This document shows, piece by piece, positions 43,881-54,021 of a stretch of DNA of 64,000 bases. The DNA is from a bacterium. GTDB lineage: Bacteria; Bacteroidota; Bacteroidia; Cytophagales; Cyclobacteriaceae. A program made the position numbers and the translations under genes. The stretch spans positions 19,027-83,026 of the forward strand of contig JANSWY010000015.1 of the NCBI GenBank assembly GCA_024743255.1, in the 5' to 3' direction. The notes beneath the pieces are model-generated. The model was given only the letters and a program-made list of their open reading frames with translations, was not told the DNA's origin and did not search any database. Each line of letters opens with the position of its first letter. Position 1 is the first letter of the stretch.

Positions 43881-44396
43881 TCATTTAAGTCTGAATCTTT
43901 GTGGTATTAATAATGCATTTGGGAATTTTTTCTTCAGTTGTCTATATAATTTATTGGCTTCTATTTTGGTGTAGTATTTACCTACTTTAACCTTGTAAAC
44001 TGGTTGTCTGTAATCGACCCAAGGAGAAGCCTGACCTAACACTGAATATACCTTTACCTGAGCCTTATTAGCATCATCTCTTGAAGTGCCAGTATACACC
44101 TGGATCGTGTATCCTTCTACATAGTCCTTCTGATCATTATAATAAGTAGTTAGCGCTACAACACTGTCCAGTTCCGTCTTTAAGTGTCCAGTTGGAGCAA
44201 CATACTCTATTTGCTCCATTTCCTCTGATTCATTGCTCGATGCAACAGAATCATCCGGAATCAGATCTGGGCGGTATATACTTAGATCTTCTGAGTAATT
44301 ATTTGTAGTGGTTGTTTTGACAGTTTTAGGAGTACATGCGTACATTGTCACTACAACAACTGCAAGAAGTAATATTTTATTCCTCAACGATGACAC
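43881..44396 (-). CDS. SPOR-domain lipoprotein
   Basis: About 171 residues if translation starts at GTG 44396, giving a hydrophobic signal and the loose lipobox MYAC. A TTG at 44387 is equally possible, and the only ATG (44345) is after the signal helix. All of these but the last lie inside the end of secA. The C-terminal SPOR domain ([24 protein letters not shown]...[31 protein letters not shown]) binds denuded septal glycan. It may take part in cell division or envelope maintenance. Its downstream position makes co-transcription with secA likely. Confidence 0.82.
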   Translation of the reverse strand: MSSLRNKILLLAVVVVTMYACTPKTVKTTTTNNYSEDLSIYRPDLIPDDSVASSNESEEMEQIEYVAPTGHLKTELDSVVALTTYYNDQKDYVEGYTIQVYTGTSRDDANKAQVKVYSVLGQASPWVDYRQPVYKVKVGKYYTKIEANKLYRQLKKKFPNALLIPQRFRLK

Positions 44397-47300
44397 AGCG
44401 ATTGTTTTTAAGATCCTCTTCAACTACTTTGAATTTCACATCTTTCATCACCTTTCCATCAGAGTATTGAACTGTAACTCTCTGGTTTCTGCTAGCAACT
44501 TTTTGAGATTTAACCGGAGCAGTTTTTTCTGCTGGTGGTCTTGTTTCTCCACCTCTGTTGCTAAGAAGTGATTTGCTTTCTTCCTTAGTTTCGTTATAAT
44601 TCTTGGTGGATTTTTGTCTCCTTCCTTCTTTTACGTCATCTGCTTGTTGTACAGGAATTTCCGCTTTCATCAAGAATGAAGTTGTATCTTCATTTACCTT
44701 AGCAATGAATCTTTTGAAGAGTTCGAATCCTTCAAATTTGTAGATCAATAATGGATCCTTCTGCTCGTATACAGCATTTTGTACCGATTGCTTCAAGTCA
44801 TCCATTTCTCTCAGGTGCTCTTTCCAAGCCTGATCAATGAAGGCAAGTGTGGAAATCTTTTCCATTGCAAGCATCATCTCTCTACCCTCAGTATCTACAC
44901 ATTTCTGAAGGTTCTCAACAACACCAATTTGTTTCTTTCCATCTGTGAATGGAATTGAGATGTCATTGATTGTAGCGCCTTTTGTTACAAGAAGGTTCTT
45001 TAATATAGGTAGTGCTTTTTCAGCAATGATTTCATTCTTCCTTACGTACTTTGAGTATGCCTCATCGTAAAGCTTTTCTGTAAGCTCGTTTTCAGGAATC
45101 TTTTCAAACTCTTCTGCTGTGATCTGGAAGTCAAGACCAAGAACACTTAAACAGTTAAGTTTAAAGCTATTGTAATCGAGACTGGCTTTAGCATTAAGAA
45201 CGATATCCTCTGCTGTGTCATAAGTCATGTTCATGATATCCAGCTGTAGTCTCTCCCCGTAAAGAGCATTTCTTCTTCTGGTGTAGATCACCTCCCTTTG
45301 AGAATTCATGACATCATCATACTCCAGAAGTCTTTTTCGTATTGCGAAGTTATTTTCCTCTACTTTTTTCTGGGCTCTTTCGATAGACTTGGTAATCATA
45401 CTGTGCTGAATAACCTCACCTTCCTTAAGCCCCATTCTGTCCATGATTTTTGCAATCCTGTCGGAACCAAAAAGTCTCATTAAGTTATCTTCTAAGGAAA
45501 CAAAGAATTGAGATGATCCAACGTCCCCCTGTCTACCTGATCGTCCTCTAAGCTGTCTGTCAACTCTTCTTGATTCGTGCCTTTCTGTACCAAGAATCGC
45601 AAGTCCTCCGGCTGCTCTGGATTCCGGAGTAAGCTTAATATCCGTTCCCCTACCTGCCATGTTGGTTGCAATTGTTACTGTTCCAGGCTTTCCTGCTTCA
45701 GCTACAACATCAGCTTCTTTTGCGTGTTGTTTTGCATTTAGAACCTGGTGATTGATGTTTTTCAATTTCAGCATTCTACTTAGAATCTCTGAAATCTCAA
45801 CTGATGTAGTACCTACAAGAACAGGTCTTCCTGCTTCTGTAAGTTTCACAGTTTCATCAATCACAGCATTGAATTTTTCTCTCATGGTTTTGAAAACCAT
45901 GTCTTCCATATCTTTTCTGGCAATTGGTCTGTTGGTAGGAATTACCACTACATCCAATTTATAAATCTCCCAGAATTCGCCAGCTTCCGTTTCTGCAGTA
46001 CCAGTCATACCCGAAAGTTTGTGGTACATTCTGAAATAGTTCTGCAGGGTGATTGTGGCATAAGTCTGAGTAGCGTCTTCTACTTTTACATTTTCTTTTG
46101 CTTCAATTGCCTGGTGTAGACCATCAGAATATCTACGACCTTCCATCACACGACCAGTTTGCTCGTCTACAATCTTTACTTTGCTGTCAACAACGATATA
46201 TTCTGTGTCTTTCTCAAACAGACAGTAAGCTTTTAATAATTGGTTGACACTATGAATTCTTTGCGCCTTTACACTGTAGTCCTGGATGATCTCATCTTTT
46301 TTCAGAAGCATGTCGCTATCGCTCAATGATTCATCTTTCTCTACTGCATCCAATTCAACCCCAATATCTGGAAGTATAAAGAAGTTTGAATCTTCTCCTT
46401 CTCCAGTAATCAGGTCAATTCCTTTTTCTGTAAGGTCTATGCTGTTGTTCTTCTCGTCAATTGTGAAGTAAAGGGGAGAATCAGCTTCAGGCATATTCTT
46501 TTGGTTATCCTGAAGGTAGAAGTTCTCAGTTTTCTGAAGAGTTTGTCTTATTCCAGTTTCACTGAGGTACTTAATCAAAGGTTTGTGTTTTGGTAAACCT
46601 CTGTATGCTCTGAAAAGAGGTAATCCACCTTCATCTTCATTGCCGTCTTTGATTGATTTCTTAGCTTCATTCAGATAACCTGCAACTAATTTCTTCTGAG
46701 CATCAACAAGCTTTGCAATTCTTGGTTTAAGATCGTAGAACTCGTGCTCATCTCCTTTAGGAATTGGGCCGGAGATGATCAAAGGTGTTCTAGCATCATC
46801 TACTAAAACTGAATCAACCTCATCCACCATTGCGTAGTGATGCTTTCTTTGTACCAGTTCCTCTGGGTCCCTGGTCATATTATCTCTTAGGTAGTCGAAA
46901 CCAAATTCGTTGTTTGTACCATAAGTGATATCTGCCATATAGGCGTTTCTTCTTTCTTCTGAGTTTGGCTCGTGTTTGTCAATGCAATCAACTGTTAAGC
47001 CGTGGAATTCGAATATTGGAGCATTCCATTCTGAGTCCCTTTTTGCTAGGTAGTCGTTTACTGTGACAATATGAACTCCTCTGTTTGCTAAAGCATTCAG
47101 GTATGCAGGTAAGGTTGCAACCAAAGTTTTACCCTCACCAGTAGCCATCTCAGCAATTTTCCCCTGGTGCAGAACAAGACCTCCAATTAGCTGAACATCG
47201 TAATGAACCATTGCCCATTCAACTTCAGTGCCAGCTGCAGTCCATTTGTTGTGCCAGGTAGCAGTTTCTCCACTGATTTCAACATTACTTTTCTTAGCTG

Positions 47301-47730
47301 CAATTTGCTTGTCATGAAGGTTTGCAGTTACAACCAACTTTTTATTTTCAGTAAGTCTTCTGGCAGTTTCTTTAACAACTGCAAAAGCTTGAGGAAGAAT
47401 CTCCATAAGGATATCCTCAAGGTTTTTGTTTCTGTCTTCTTCTAGCTTATCTATTTTATTGAAGATGCTTTCCTTTTCATGAATGTCAAGGTTTGGCTCA
47501 TCTTCAATCTTTTGGTGCAAAGCAGCTAATTCATCATCTATTTTTTTAAGATGACCATTGATAACCTGCTTCAACTCAGTTGTTCTATTTCTTAATTCAT
47601 CATCAGATAATCCTGATAACTTGTTGAATTCGCCATTAATTTTTTCAACGTAGGGTACGAGTTCCTTTAAATCCCTTTCCGCTTTCGTTCCGAATACTTT
47701 CGCGATCCCTTTGTTTATAATGCCTAGCAT
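44377..47730 (-). CDS. secA: protein translocase subunit SecA
   Basis: 1117 residues, much longer than the 901 of E. coli, as is common in Bacteroidota. Walker A is ATGEGKT in [22 protein letters not shown], the DEAD-like box is [20 protein letters not shown], and motifs V/VI appear as [15 protein letters not shown]...[30 protein letters not shown]. The charged C-terminal tail lacks the CxC...CH zinc motif that binds SecB. It pushes preproteins through SecYEG with ATP. Confidence 0.97.
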   Translation of the reverse strand: MLGIINKGIAKVFGTKAERDLKELVPYVEKINGEFNKLSGLSDDELRNRTTELKQVINGHLKKIDDELAALHQKIEDEPNLDIHEKESIFNKIDKLEEDRNKNLEDILMEILPQAFAVVKETARRLTENKKLVVTANLHDKQIAAKKSNVEISGETATWHNKWTAAGTEVEWAMVHYDVQLIGGLVLHQGKIAEMATGEGKTLVATLPAYLNALANRGVHIVTVNDYLAKRDSEWNAPIFEFHGLTVDCIDKHEPNSEERRNAYMADITYGTNNEFGFDYLRDNMTRDPEELVQRKHHYAMVDEVDSVLVDDARTPLIISGPIPKGDEHEFYDLKPRIAKLVDAQKKLVAGYLNEAKKSIKDGNEDEGGLPLFRAYRGLPKHKPLIKYLSETGIRQTLQKTENFYLQDNQKNMPEADSPLYFTIDEKNNSIDLTEKGIDLITGEGEDSNFFILPDIGVELDAVEKDESLSDSDMLLKKDEIIQDYSVKAQRIHSVNQLLKAYCLFEKDTEYIVVDSKVKIVDEQTGRVMEGRRYSDGLHQAIEAKENVKVEDATQTYATITLQNYFRMYHKLSGMTGTAETEAGEFWEIYKLDVVVIPTNRPIARKDMEDMVFKTMREKFNAVIDETVKLTEAGRPVLVGTTSVEISEILSRMLKLKNINHQVLNAKQHAKEADVVAEAGKPGTVTIATNMAGRGTDIKLTPESRAAGGLAILGTERHESRRVDRQLRGRSGRQGDVGSSQFFVSLEDNLMRLFGSDRIAKIMDRMGLKEGEVIQHSMITKSIERAQKKVEENNFAIRKRLLEYDDVMNSQREVIYTRRRNALYGERLQLDIMNMTYDTAEDIVLNAKASLDYNSFKLNCLSVLGLDFQITAEEFEKIPENELTEKLYDEAYSKYVRKNEIIAEKALPILKNLLVTKGATINDISIPFTDGKKQIGVVENLQKCVDTEGREMMLAMEKISTLAFIDQAWKEHLREMDDLKQSVQNAVYEQKDPLLIYKFEGFELFKRFIAKVNEDTTSFLMKAEIPVQQADDVKEGRRQKSTKNYNETKEESKSLLSNRGGETRPPAEKTAPVKSQKVASRNQRVTVQYSDGKVMKDVKFKVVEEDLKNNRCVIVEE

Positions 47731-47802
47731 AAATTATGGTTGTTTATAATTTGAGAGCCCTAAAGTTAATTTCTTTTCTGCAATCAGGCTCAGATTAATT
47801 GC

Positions 47803-48579
47803 TTATAAATCGATACTTCCTTCAAATACTTTCTCCGCAGGTCCAATTAGGTACACATTTGTGAAATGGCCATTTGTTTCGTGATGAAAACTAACCTTCA
47901 AATTACCTCCAAGTGTCTTAATATTGATTGGGCTTTTCATGTTTTTGGTGGATGCTGCGATTGAAGCTGCAGTTACACCAGTTCCACATGAAAGTGTTTC
48001 GTCTTCAACACCTCTCTCGTATGTTCTTACAAATATTGAATTATCATCAAGAATCTCCACAAAATTGACATTGGTGCCTCCAGGCGAGTACATCTCATCA
48101 TATCTGACTTTTTTTCCATCTGCAAATACGTCACAAGCATTAGCATCATCAACAAATCTTATGTGATGAGGAGATCCCGTGTCAATAAATAGGTCTGAAT
48201 TTTCCAGCAGTTTCGTTTCTGATACATCAGATAAATGAAGGTGAATTATTCCATCTTCAATATTTGCTTCATGAGGCCCGCCTGTAGATAAGAAATTTGT
48301 ATGTGTGCCATTAATCATACCTAATGTGTTAGCGTATTGTACAGCACATCTGCTACCGTTCCCGCACATACTTTGAGATCCATCAGAGTTATAATAGATC
48401 ATTTCAAAGTCGAGCTCCGGATGATTCTGGATTAGGATGACTCCATCAGCACCAATTCCCATCTTTCTATCACAAAGCGCTTCAATGTGAGACGCCTTTA
48501 AGGAAATGTCCATGTTTCTGTTATCTATCATAACAAAGTCATTCCCTGTCCCCTGATACTTTACGAAGTTGATCATCAT
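47803..48579 (-). CDS. dapF: diaminopimelate epimerase
   Basis: 258 residues (ATG 48579 or 48576). The two catalytic cysteines are in MCGNGSRC and LSCGTGVTA, with KYQGTGNDFVMID at the N-terminus and GGPHEANIEDG. It converts LL- to meso-diaminopimelate for lysine and peptidoglycan. It is upstream of secA by 72 bases, possibly on one transcript. Confidence 0.96.
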   Translation of the reverse strand: MMINFVKYQGTGNDFVMIDNRNMDISLKASHIEALCDRKMGIGADGVILIQNHPELDFEMIYYNSDGSQSMCGNGSRCAVQYANTLGMINGTHTNFLSTGGPHEANIEDGIIHLHLSDVSETKLLENSDLFIDTGSPHHIRFVDDANACDVFADGKKVRYDEMYSPGGTNVNFVEILDDNSIFVRTYERGVEDETLSCGTGVTAASIAASTKNMKSPINIKTLGGNLKVSFHHETNGHFTNVYLIGPAEKVFEGSIDL

Positions 48580-48679
48580 AATATTAGACGAATACGTTTC
48601 CAGAAAATTTTGTTTCGTTTTAGAAAATCAATTTTGCGGAAATTTAATTGAATTGTTTACTTAACTATTGCCGATAGGG

Positions 48680-48714
48680 TAAAAAAAAAGCCAACTGTGG
48701 GAACAGTTGGCTTT
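48680..48714 (-). terminator. Rho-independent terminator of the rpsP-rplS operon
   Basis: AAAGCCAACTGT (48687-48698) pairs perfectly with ACAGTTGGCTTT (48703-48714) across GGGA. Read on the minus strand, the poly-A at 48681-48689 becomes a nine-T tail. It lies 19 bases after the rplS stop. Confidence 0.92.
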
Positions 48715-48732
48715 AAGTAGGTTATCAAAATC

Positions 48733-49086
48733 TTATAGTTTCTCCTTGATACGAGCGGATTTACCTTTTCTACCTCTTAAGTAGAATAATCTTGCTCTTC
48801 TAACCTTACCTCTTCTTAATACTTCAACCTTATCAATGTTAGGTGATAGTAGAGGGAAAATTCTTTCAACTCCAATTCCGCTAGAAATTTTTCTTACGGT
48901 GAAAGTTTCTCCATTGGAAGACACATTTCTTCTTTGTAGAACAGTGCCTTGGAATTGCTGAATTCTCTCTTTATTACCCTCTTTGATCTTGTAGTGTACG
49001 TTTACAGTATCACCAGGTCCAAACGAAGGAAAGTTATTTCTTACGTCTGCGTATTCAGCTTCTATTTCTTTAATTAATTCGCTCAT
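48733..49086 (-). CDS. rplS: ribosomal protein L19
   Basis: 117 residues. L19 pattern: [86 protein letters not shown]. It sits at the subunit interface of the ribosome. It is the last of the rpsP-rimM-trmD-rplS group but has its own promoter-like element upstream. Confidence 0.97.
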   Translation of the reverse strand: MSELIKEIEAEYADVRNNFPSFGPGDTVNVHYKIKEGNKERIQQFQGTVLQRRNVSSNGETFTVRKISSGIGVERIFPLLSPNIDKVEVLRRGKVRRARLFYLRGRKGKSARIKEKL

Positions 49087-49125
49087 GATTATAAATGGAA
49101 TTCACCCTTTCTTGAAAACGGACTG

Positions 49126-49153
49126 CAAATATAGTAATTAATTGATAAAACAA
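49126..49153 (-). promoter_or_regulatory. promoter of rplS (TTG-N17-TATATTTG)
   Basis: The -7 element TATATTTG (49126-49133) and a -33 TTG (49151-49153) are separated by 17 nt on the minus strand in the 102-base gap between trmD and rplS. The -7 element continues into TTTGCAGTCC, a string also found at the rpsP promoter. Confidence 0.6.
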
Positions 49154-49188
49154 TAGGGGGAAAAGAAAAAATACTGGATAATTTGAAA

Positions 49189-49881
49189 TTATTTTTCAGC
49201 ATCATTTCCATCCAATAAATCTGGTCTTCTCAACCTTGTTCTTTCAAGCGATTTTTCGAATCTCCAGGTCTCAATATTCTTCTCATGTCCAGATAAAAGT
49301 ACATCTGGCACCTTCCAGCCTTTGTATTTTGCTGGTCTGCTGTAAACTGGTGGCGCTAATAAATTGTCTTGAAAAGAATCTGTTAAAGCAGAAGTTTCGT
49401 CATTTAGTACTCCAGGAATCAATCTTATAATTGAATCCGCCAACACAGCAGCAGCTAACTCACCGCCCGAAAGCACATAATCACCAATGCTAATCTCTCT
49501 GGTAATAAACTGCTCTCTGACTCTCTCATCTACTCCTTTGTAGTGACCGCAAAGAATAATGATGTTTTCTACTAAAGATAGGCCATTGGAAATATTCTGG
49601 TTCAACTTCTCTCCGTCTGGAGTCATATAGATCACCTCATCGTAATCCCGCTCAGACTTCAGTTTTGATATACAAAGATCAATTGGTTCAATGGTCAATA
49701 CCATACCTGCACCACCTCCATAGGCATAATCATCGATGGAGTTGTGCTTATTATTAGCATATTCCCTTAGATCATGGATATGGACTTCAACAAGACCTTT
49801 GTCATTTGCAATTTTTAAAATACTCTGATCAAAAGGGCCTTGCAAGATTTTAGGGAGTGCTGTTATGATGTCAATCCTCAC
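49189..49881 (-). CDS. trmD: tRNA (guanine37-N1)-methyltransferase
   Basis: 230 residues with a GTG start that overlaps the end of rimM by 11 bases. The trefoil-knot SAM site is seen in [26 protein letters not shown] and [20 protein letters not shown]. It methylates G37 of tRNAs to prevent frameshifting. Confidence 0.96.
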   Translation of the reverse strand: MRIDIITALPKILQGPFDQSILKIANDKGLVEVHIHDLREYANNKHNSIDDYAYGGGAGMVLTIEPIDLCISKLKSERDYDEVIYMTPDGEKLNQNISNGLSLVENIIILCGHYKGVDERVREQFITREISIGDYVLSGGELAAAVLADSIIRLIPGVLNDETSALTDSFQDNLLAPPVYSRPAKYKGWKVPDVLLSGHEKNIETWRFEKSLERTRLRRPDLLDGNDAEK

Positions 49882-50410
49882 TTTGATCGTTGTTTAGATA
49901 AACCTCTAATAAACCTTCTGGCAGACTAACATATACTTTCTTGTCATTCTTGTCTACTTTCAGAACAATATCATCCTGAATTGGAATGAGTACTTCATTT
50001 TCCTGTATTGTAGTTACAATCAGATTCTGTGTAGGGAAGTTGTAAATATTCTCAACTGCACCAAGTGACTTACTGTCTTCTAGAATTTCAAAACCAATAA
50101 TCTCGTGATAGTAGTATTGGTCATCTTCTAATTCTGGAAGTGCAGTTAGAGGTAAATACAATTCCTTTCCTGCTATACCTTCAGCGGACTCTCTGGAATC
50201 AACATCTTCAAACTTGATTAAAGTCTTGGTAGATGAGATCGAAATGGTATCAATAAAAAAAGGAACCAGCTTTTGATTGATTAAAACATAAACTGATTCC
50301 AATTCCTGATATGTTTCTGGCATATCTACATCTAGAAATGCCTGTATTTCGCCTTCTAGTCCATGAGGTTTAACAATGTTACCAAGTTGGTAGCAATCTT
50401 CAACTCTCAT
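49871..50410 (-). CDS. rimM: ribosome maturation factor RimM
   Basis: 179 residues. N-terminal RimM beta-barrel ([21 protein letters not shown]) and C-terminal PRC barrel ([12 protein letters not shown]...[13 protein letters not shown]). It assists 30S head assembly around S19 and 16S processing. It is 11 bases after rpsP and coupled to trmD. Confidence 0.95.
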   Translation of the reverse strand: MRVEDCYQLGNIVKPHGLEGEIQAFLDVDMPETYQELESVYVLINQKLVPFFIDTISISSTKTLIKFEDVDSRESAEGIAGKELYLPLTALPELEDDQYYYHEIIGFEILEDSKSLGAVENIYNFPTQNLIVTTIQENEVLIPIQDDIVLKVDKNDKKVYVSLPEGLLEVYLNNDQSED

Positions 50411-50421
50411 GATGGGAAGAA

Positions 50422-51039
50422 TTACTCTCCGTCTTTCTTCTCTTCCTCAGCTGGAGCCTCCTCCTTTGGAGCTTCCTCCGCTGCTGGAGTTTCTTCAGTA
50501 GCTGCTTCTGCTGCAGGCGCCTCTTCTGATGCTGCTTCCTCAGTAGCTTCTTCTGTTGCCTCTTCAGCAACTTCTTCTTCTACTTTGTTTTTAGCTGCAA
50601 TTGCTTCAGCTCTTGCTTCTTTAACTTTAGCTTCAGCTTCTAGTTTAGCCTTAGCCTTAGCTGCTTTGTCTTTCGCCAAGCTATCAACTTTACCCTGGAT
50701 CTGAGACTCTTTGCCGTCCAACCAAGCCTGGAATTTCTCGTCAGCTTGCTCTTGTGTAATTGCTCCTTTATTTACACCAACCTGAAGATGCTTCTTAAGC
50801 ATTACTCCTTTATAAGAAAGAATAGCTCTTGCTGTATCTGTAGGTTGAGCTCCTTTCATCACCCAATCAAATGCTTTATCAGCATCGATATCGATTGATG
50901 CAGGGTTAGTGTTTGGGTTGTAAGTACCCAATTTCTCAATAAAGCGACCATCGCGTGGTGCTCTAGCATCCGCTACGACTACATCGTACATTGCTAGTTT
51001 TTTTCGGCCTCTTCTAGCCAATCTTATTTTTACTGCCAT
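50422..51039 (-). CDS. rpsP: ribosomal protein S16 with long Ala/Glu-rich C-terminal tail
   Basis: 205 residues, about 120 more than the classic S16. The core (residues 1-80, MAVKIRLARRGRKKLAMYDVVVADARAPRDGRFIEKLGTYNP) is intact. It is followed by a lysine/alanine helix and then an acidic low-complexity tail of Ala, Glu and Pro (AEEATEEATEEAASEEAPA type repeats). Tails of this sort occur in Bacteroidota S16 proteins; the function is unknown. It heads the rpsP-rimM-trmD-rplS group. Confidence 0.95.
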   Translation of the reverse strand: MAVKIRLARRGRKKLAMYDVVVADARAPRDGRFIEKLGTYNPNTNPASIDIDADKAFDWVMKGAQPTDTARAILSYKGVMLKKHLQVGVNKGAITQEQADEKFQAWLDGKESQIQGKVDSLAKDKAAKAKAKLEAEAKVKEARAEAIAAKNKVEEEVAEEATEEATEEAASEEAPAAEAATEETPAAEEAPKEEAPAEEEKKDGE

Positions 51040-51053
51040 TAGATAAATTTTGT

Positions 51054-51068
51054 GTGGATCACGTCCAC
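51054..51068 (-). promoter_or_regulatory. small hairpin in the rpsP leader
   Basis: GTGGA (51054-51058) and TCCAC (51064-51068) can pair across a 5-nt loop, in the short transcript leader between the TATCTTTG element and the rpsP ATG. It may be part of an autoregulatory S16 leader, of a kind proposed for Flavobacteria, but five pairs alone are weak evidence. Confidence 0.3.
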
Positions 51069-51086
51069 GGTTTCTAAAAAGGACTG

Positions 51087-51094
51087 CAAAGATA
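51087..51094 (-). promoter_or_regulatory. -7 element (TATCTTTG) of the rpsP operon
   Basis: An exact TAnnTTTG on the minus strand, 48 bases before rpsP. It continues as TTTGCAGTCC, the same string as at rplS. No good -33 element was seen. Confidence 0.5.
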
Positions 51095-51217
51095 GATTAT
51101 TCTTTTGTAAATACCTATTAACACATACGTGTGCTTCCAGTAAACTAAACTACCCAGCACAATAGGCTATTATTTGCCTAAGCGGTTTTACGATTTTCGA
51201 TATTGAGATGCATCAAC

Positions 51218-51225
51218 TATATTTG
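51218..51225 (+). promoter_or_regulatory. -7 element (TATATTTG) of the 2-oxoglutarate dehydrogenase operon
   Basis: An exact TAnnTTTG 30 bases before the sucA ATG in the 215-base divergent gap with rpsP. No clear -33 was seen. Confidence 0.5.
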
Positions 51226-51254
51226 TTTTAAAATTAAAAGATAAAACCTTTCAA

Positions 51255-53978
51255 ATGGATAAATACTCATATATATCCAATGCTCACGGGGCTTATATTG
51301 ATGAGTTGTACAAATCTTATAAACAAGACCCGGAAAGTGTTGATATAAGTTGGCAGAAGTTTTTCGAAGGCTTTGAATTTAGTCTTCAGAAATTCGGAGA
51401 GAATGGTCATGAGGCAGTAGGTGTTTCCAGTAAAGAGACTGCCGTGCGAAATTTGATTTTCGCTTACAGAGGTAGAGGTCACTTAAAATCTGACACCAAC
51501 CCTGTTAGACAAAGAAGGCAACACGTTGCTACTTTGGAATTGGATGATTTTGGTTTAACCAATGAAGACTTAAACGAAGAGTTTGAAGTTGGATCAGAGC
51601 TTGGAATGGGTAAGGCTACACTGAAGGCTATCCTTGAAAGGTTGAAAAGTATCTATTTAGGCCACATTGGTTTTGAATATTCCCACCTAAGGGATGCTGA
51701 TATCCTGAGGTGGTTCAGAGACAAAGTAGAGACAGGAGGATTTAATATCAATCCGCCTAAACAAGAAAAGAAACGAATCCTTGATAAACTTAATGAGGCC
51801 GTTGTATTCGAAAACTTCCTTCACACGAAGTTCTTAGGTCAGAAAAGGTTCTCATTAGAAGGAGGAGAAAATACAATTCCTGCCCTGGATAAGATCATAA
51901 ACAGAGCAGCTGACTTTGACGTTGAGGAAATTGTCATAGGTATGGCCCACAGAGGTCGTTTAAATGTTTTGTCCAACATCATGGGTAAAACTTATGACGA
52001 AATCTTCGCAGAGTTTGAAGGAAGTACTGACCCAGATTTGACAATGGGTGATGGTGATGTGAAATATCACCTTGGTTATTCCAGTTATATTGAATCAACA
52101 AGCGGTAAAAAGGTTTACGTAAAACTTGCTCCAAACCCATCTCACCTTGAGGCTGTCGATCCTGTAGTATTAGGATATACAAGAGCACAGATTGACGATG
52201 AGTATAAAGGTGATTTAAAGAAAGCGATTCCAGTCCTTATACACGGGGATGCCGCCGTTGCTGGCCAGGGGTTAGTATATGAGATCACTCAGATGTCTCA
52301 GCTGGAAGGTTATACCACCGGGGGTACAATCCATTTTGTAATTAACAACCAGGTTGGTTTCACAACTGATTATGATGATGCAAGAACAAGTATTTACTGC
52401 TCGGATCTTGCAAAAATTGTTGATGCGCCAGTTCTTCATGTTAATGGAGATGATGCAGAAGCAGTAAATTTTGCAGCAAACCTTGCGGTTGAATATAGAC
52501 AGACTTTTGGAAGAGATATATGGATCGACTTGTTGTGTTACAGACGACACGGACACAATGAAAGTGATGAGCCTAAATTCACTCAACCAAAACTTTATAA
52601 CAAGATTGCTAAGCACCCAAATCCAAGAGAGGTTTACTTCAAAAAGCTTGCTGAAAGAGGAGACTTCACGGAGGATGTGGCTGTACAATTGGATAAGGAA
52701 TTCAGAAAGCAGCTTCAGGACAGGTTGAATGAAGTGAAGCAAAACCCACTTCCTTACAAGCCTCAGAAAATTGAGGAGGAGTGGCATGCATTGAGATATA
52801 GTCAGACTAAAGACTTTGAAAAGTCACCTTCTACTGGTGTTTCGCAGGAAACAATTGATAAGGTTGGTTCTGCACTTACTACTATTCCTTCTGGCTTCAA
52901 ACCATTGAAGCAGATTGAAAAACTATTGAAGGACAGAAAGTCTAATTTCTTCGAGAAGAAAATGCTTAACTGGGCTGACGGTGAGCTATTGGCTTACGGA
53001 TCGTTACTTTCTGAAGGGAAAATCGTTAGGATGTCCGGTCAGGATGTGAAGAGAGGTACATTTAGCCATAGACATTCTTATTTCTTTGATGCTAATACAA
53101 ATGAGGCATATTGTAACCTGAATCATATCACGCCAGATCAAAAGCAGCATTTTAGAATTTTCAACTCATTGCTATCTGAGTTTGGAGTTTTGGGATTTGA
53201 GTATGGTTTTGCAATGGCAACTCCACATGCACTTGTAATCTGGGAGGCTCAATTTGGAGACTTTGCTAATGGTGCTCAGGTGATGATAGACCAATTTATT
53301 ACCAGTGCTGAAAGTAAATGGCAGAGAATGAATGGACTTGTGATGTTGTTGCCTCACGGTTACGAAGGACAAGGACCAGAGCACTCTAATGCGAGACCGG
53401 AAAGATTTTTACAATTGGCTGCTGAAGATAACTTGGTTGTTTGTAACATCACTACACCGGCAAACTACTTCCACATGTTGAGAAGACAGGTGAATTGGGA
53501 CTTCAGAAAACCAGCCGTTGTATTCTCTCCAAAATCTTTGTTGAGACATCCAAAAGTAGTTTCTCCTGTAGATGAGTTTAGTAAAGGTAACTTTCAGGAG
53601 GTAATTGGTGACAAATATGTAACCAACAAAAACGTCAAAAAAGTGTTGCTTTGTAGCGGAAAGATTTACTACGATCTAATTGAAGAGCAGGAAGCTAGAA
53701 AAGCAAAAGATATCGCGATTGTAAGATTAGAGCAACTACATCCATTCCCTAAAAAGCAATTGGATACAATATTGAAGAAGTATAATAATCCAAAACTTGT
53801 TTGGGTTCAGGAAGAACCTGCTAACATGGGATATTGGACTTACATCACAAGGGTATTTGATCAGGCGGATAAGACCACATTGATTTCAAGAAAAGCAAGT
53901 GCGTCTCCAGCAACGGGATATCCTAAAGTGCATAAAGCAGAGCAAGCTAAAATCGTACAAGACGCTTTTGACTTGTAA
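51255..53978 (+). CDS. sucA: 2-oxoglutarate dehydrogenase E1 component
   Basis: 907 residues. An N-terminal E1 segment (YISNAHGAYIDELYKSYKQDPESV) precedes the thiamine-diphosphate fold: IGMAHRGRLNVLSNIMGK, VLIHGDAAVAGQGLVYE, the TPP-Mg motif HVNGDDAEAVNFAANLAVEYRQTFGRDIWIDLLCYRRHGHNE, and GFEYGFAMATPHALVIWEAQFGDFANGAQ. It decarboxylates 2-oxoglutarate and passes the succinyl group to E2 lipoyl. First gene of an operon with E2 and E3. Confidence 0.97.
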   Translation: MDKYSYISNAHGAYIDELYKSYKQDPESVDISWQKFFEGFEFSLQKFGENGHEAVGVSSKETAVRNLIFAYRGRGHLKSDTNPVRQRRQHVATLELDDFGLTNEDLNEEFEVGSELGMGKATLKAILERLKSIYLGHIGFEYSHLRDADILRWFRDKVETGGFNINPPKQEKKRILDKLNEAVVFENFLHTKFLGQKRFSLEGGENTIPALDKIINRAADFDVEEIVIGMAHRGRLNVLSNIMGKTYDEIFAEFEGSTDPDLTMGDGDVKYHLGYSSYIESTSGKKVYVKLAPNPSHLEAVDPVVLGYTRAQIDDEYKGDLKKAIPVLIHGDAAVAGQGLVYEITQMSQLEGYTTGGTIHFVINNQVGFTTDYDDARTSIYCSDLAKIVDAPVLHVNGDDAEAVNFAANLAVEYRQTFGRDIWIDLLCYRRHGHNESDEPKFTQPKLYNKIAKHPNPREVYFKKLAERGDFTEDVAVQLDKEFRKQLQDRLNEVKQNPLPYKPQKIEEEWHALRYSQTKDFEKSPSTGVSQETIDKVGSALTTIPSGFKPLKQIEKLLKDRKSNFFEKKMLNWADGELLAYGSLLSEGKIVRMSGQDVKRGTFSHRHSYFFDANTNEAYCNLNHITPDQKQHFRIFNSLLSEFGVLGFEYGFAMATPHALVIWEAQFGDFANGAQVMIDQFITSAESKWQRMNGLVMLLPHGYEGQGPEHSNARPERFLQLAAEDNLVVCNITTPANYFHMLRRQVNWDFRKPAVVFSPKSLLRHPKVVSPVDEFSKGNFQEVIGDKYVTNKNVKKVLLCSGKIYYDLIEEQEARKAKDIAIVRLEQLHPFPKKQLDTILKKYNNPKLVWVQEEPANMGYWTYITRVFDQADKTTLISRKASASPATGYPKVHKAEQAKIVQDAFDL

Positions 53979-54021
53979 TCACAATTAAAAACGAACAAAA
54001 GAAATTTAACAATACATAACC

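Noticed and set aside
50363..50704. A serine/alanine-rich open frame on the plus strand opposite the rpsP tail
   Set aside because: It is the antisense shadow of the low-complexity Ala/Glu tail of S16; there is no start context or domain.
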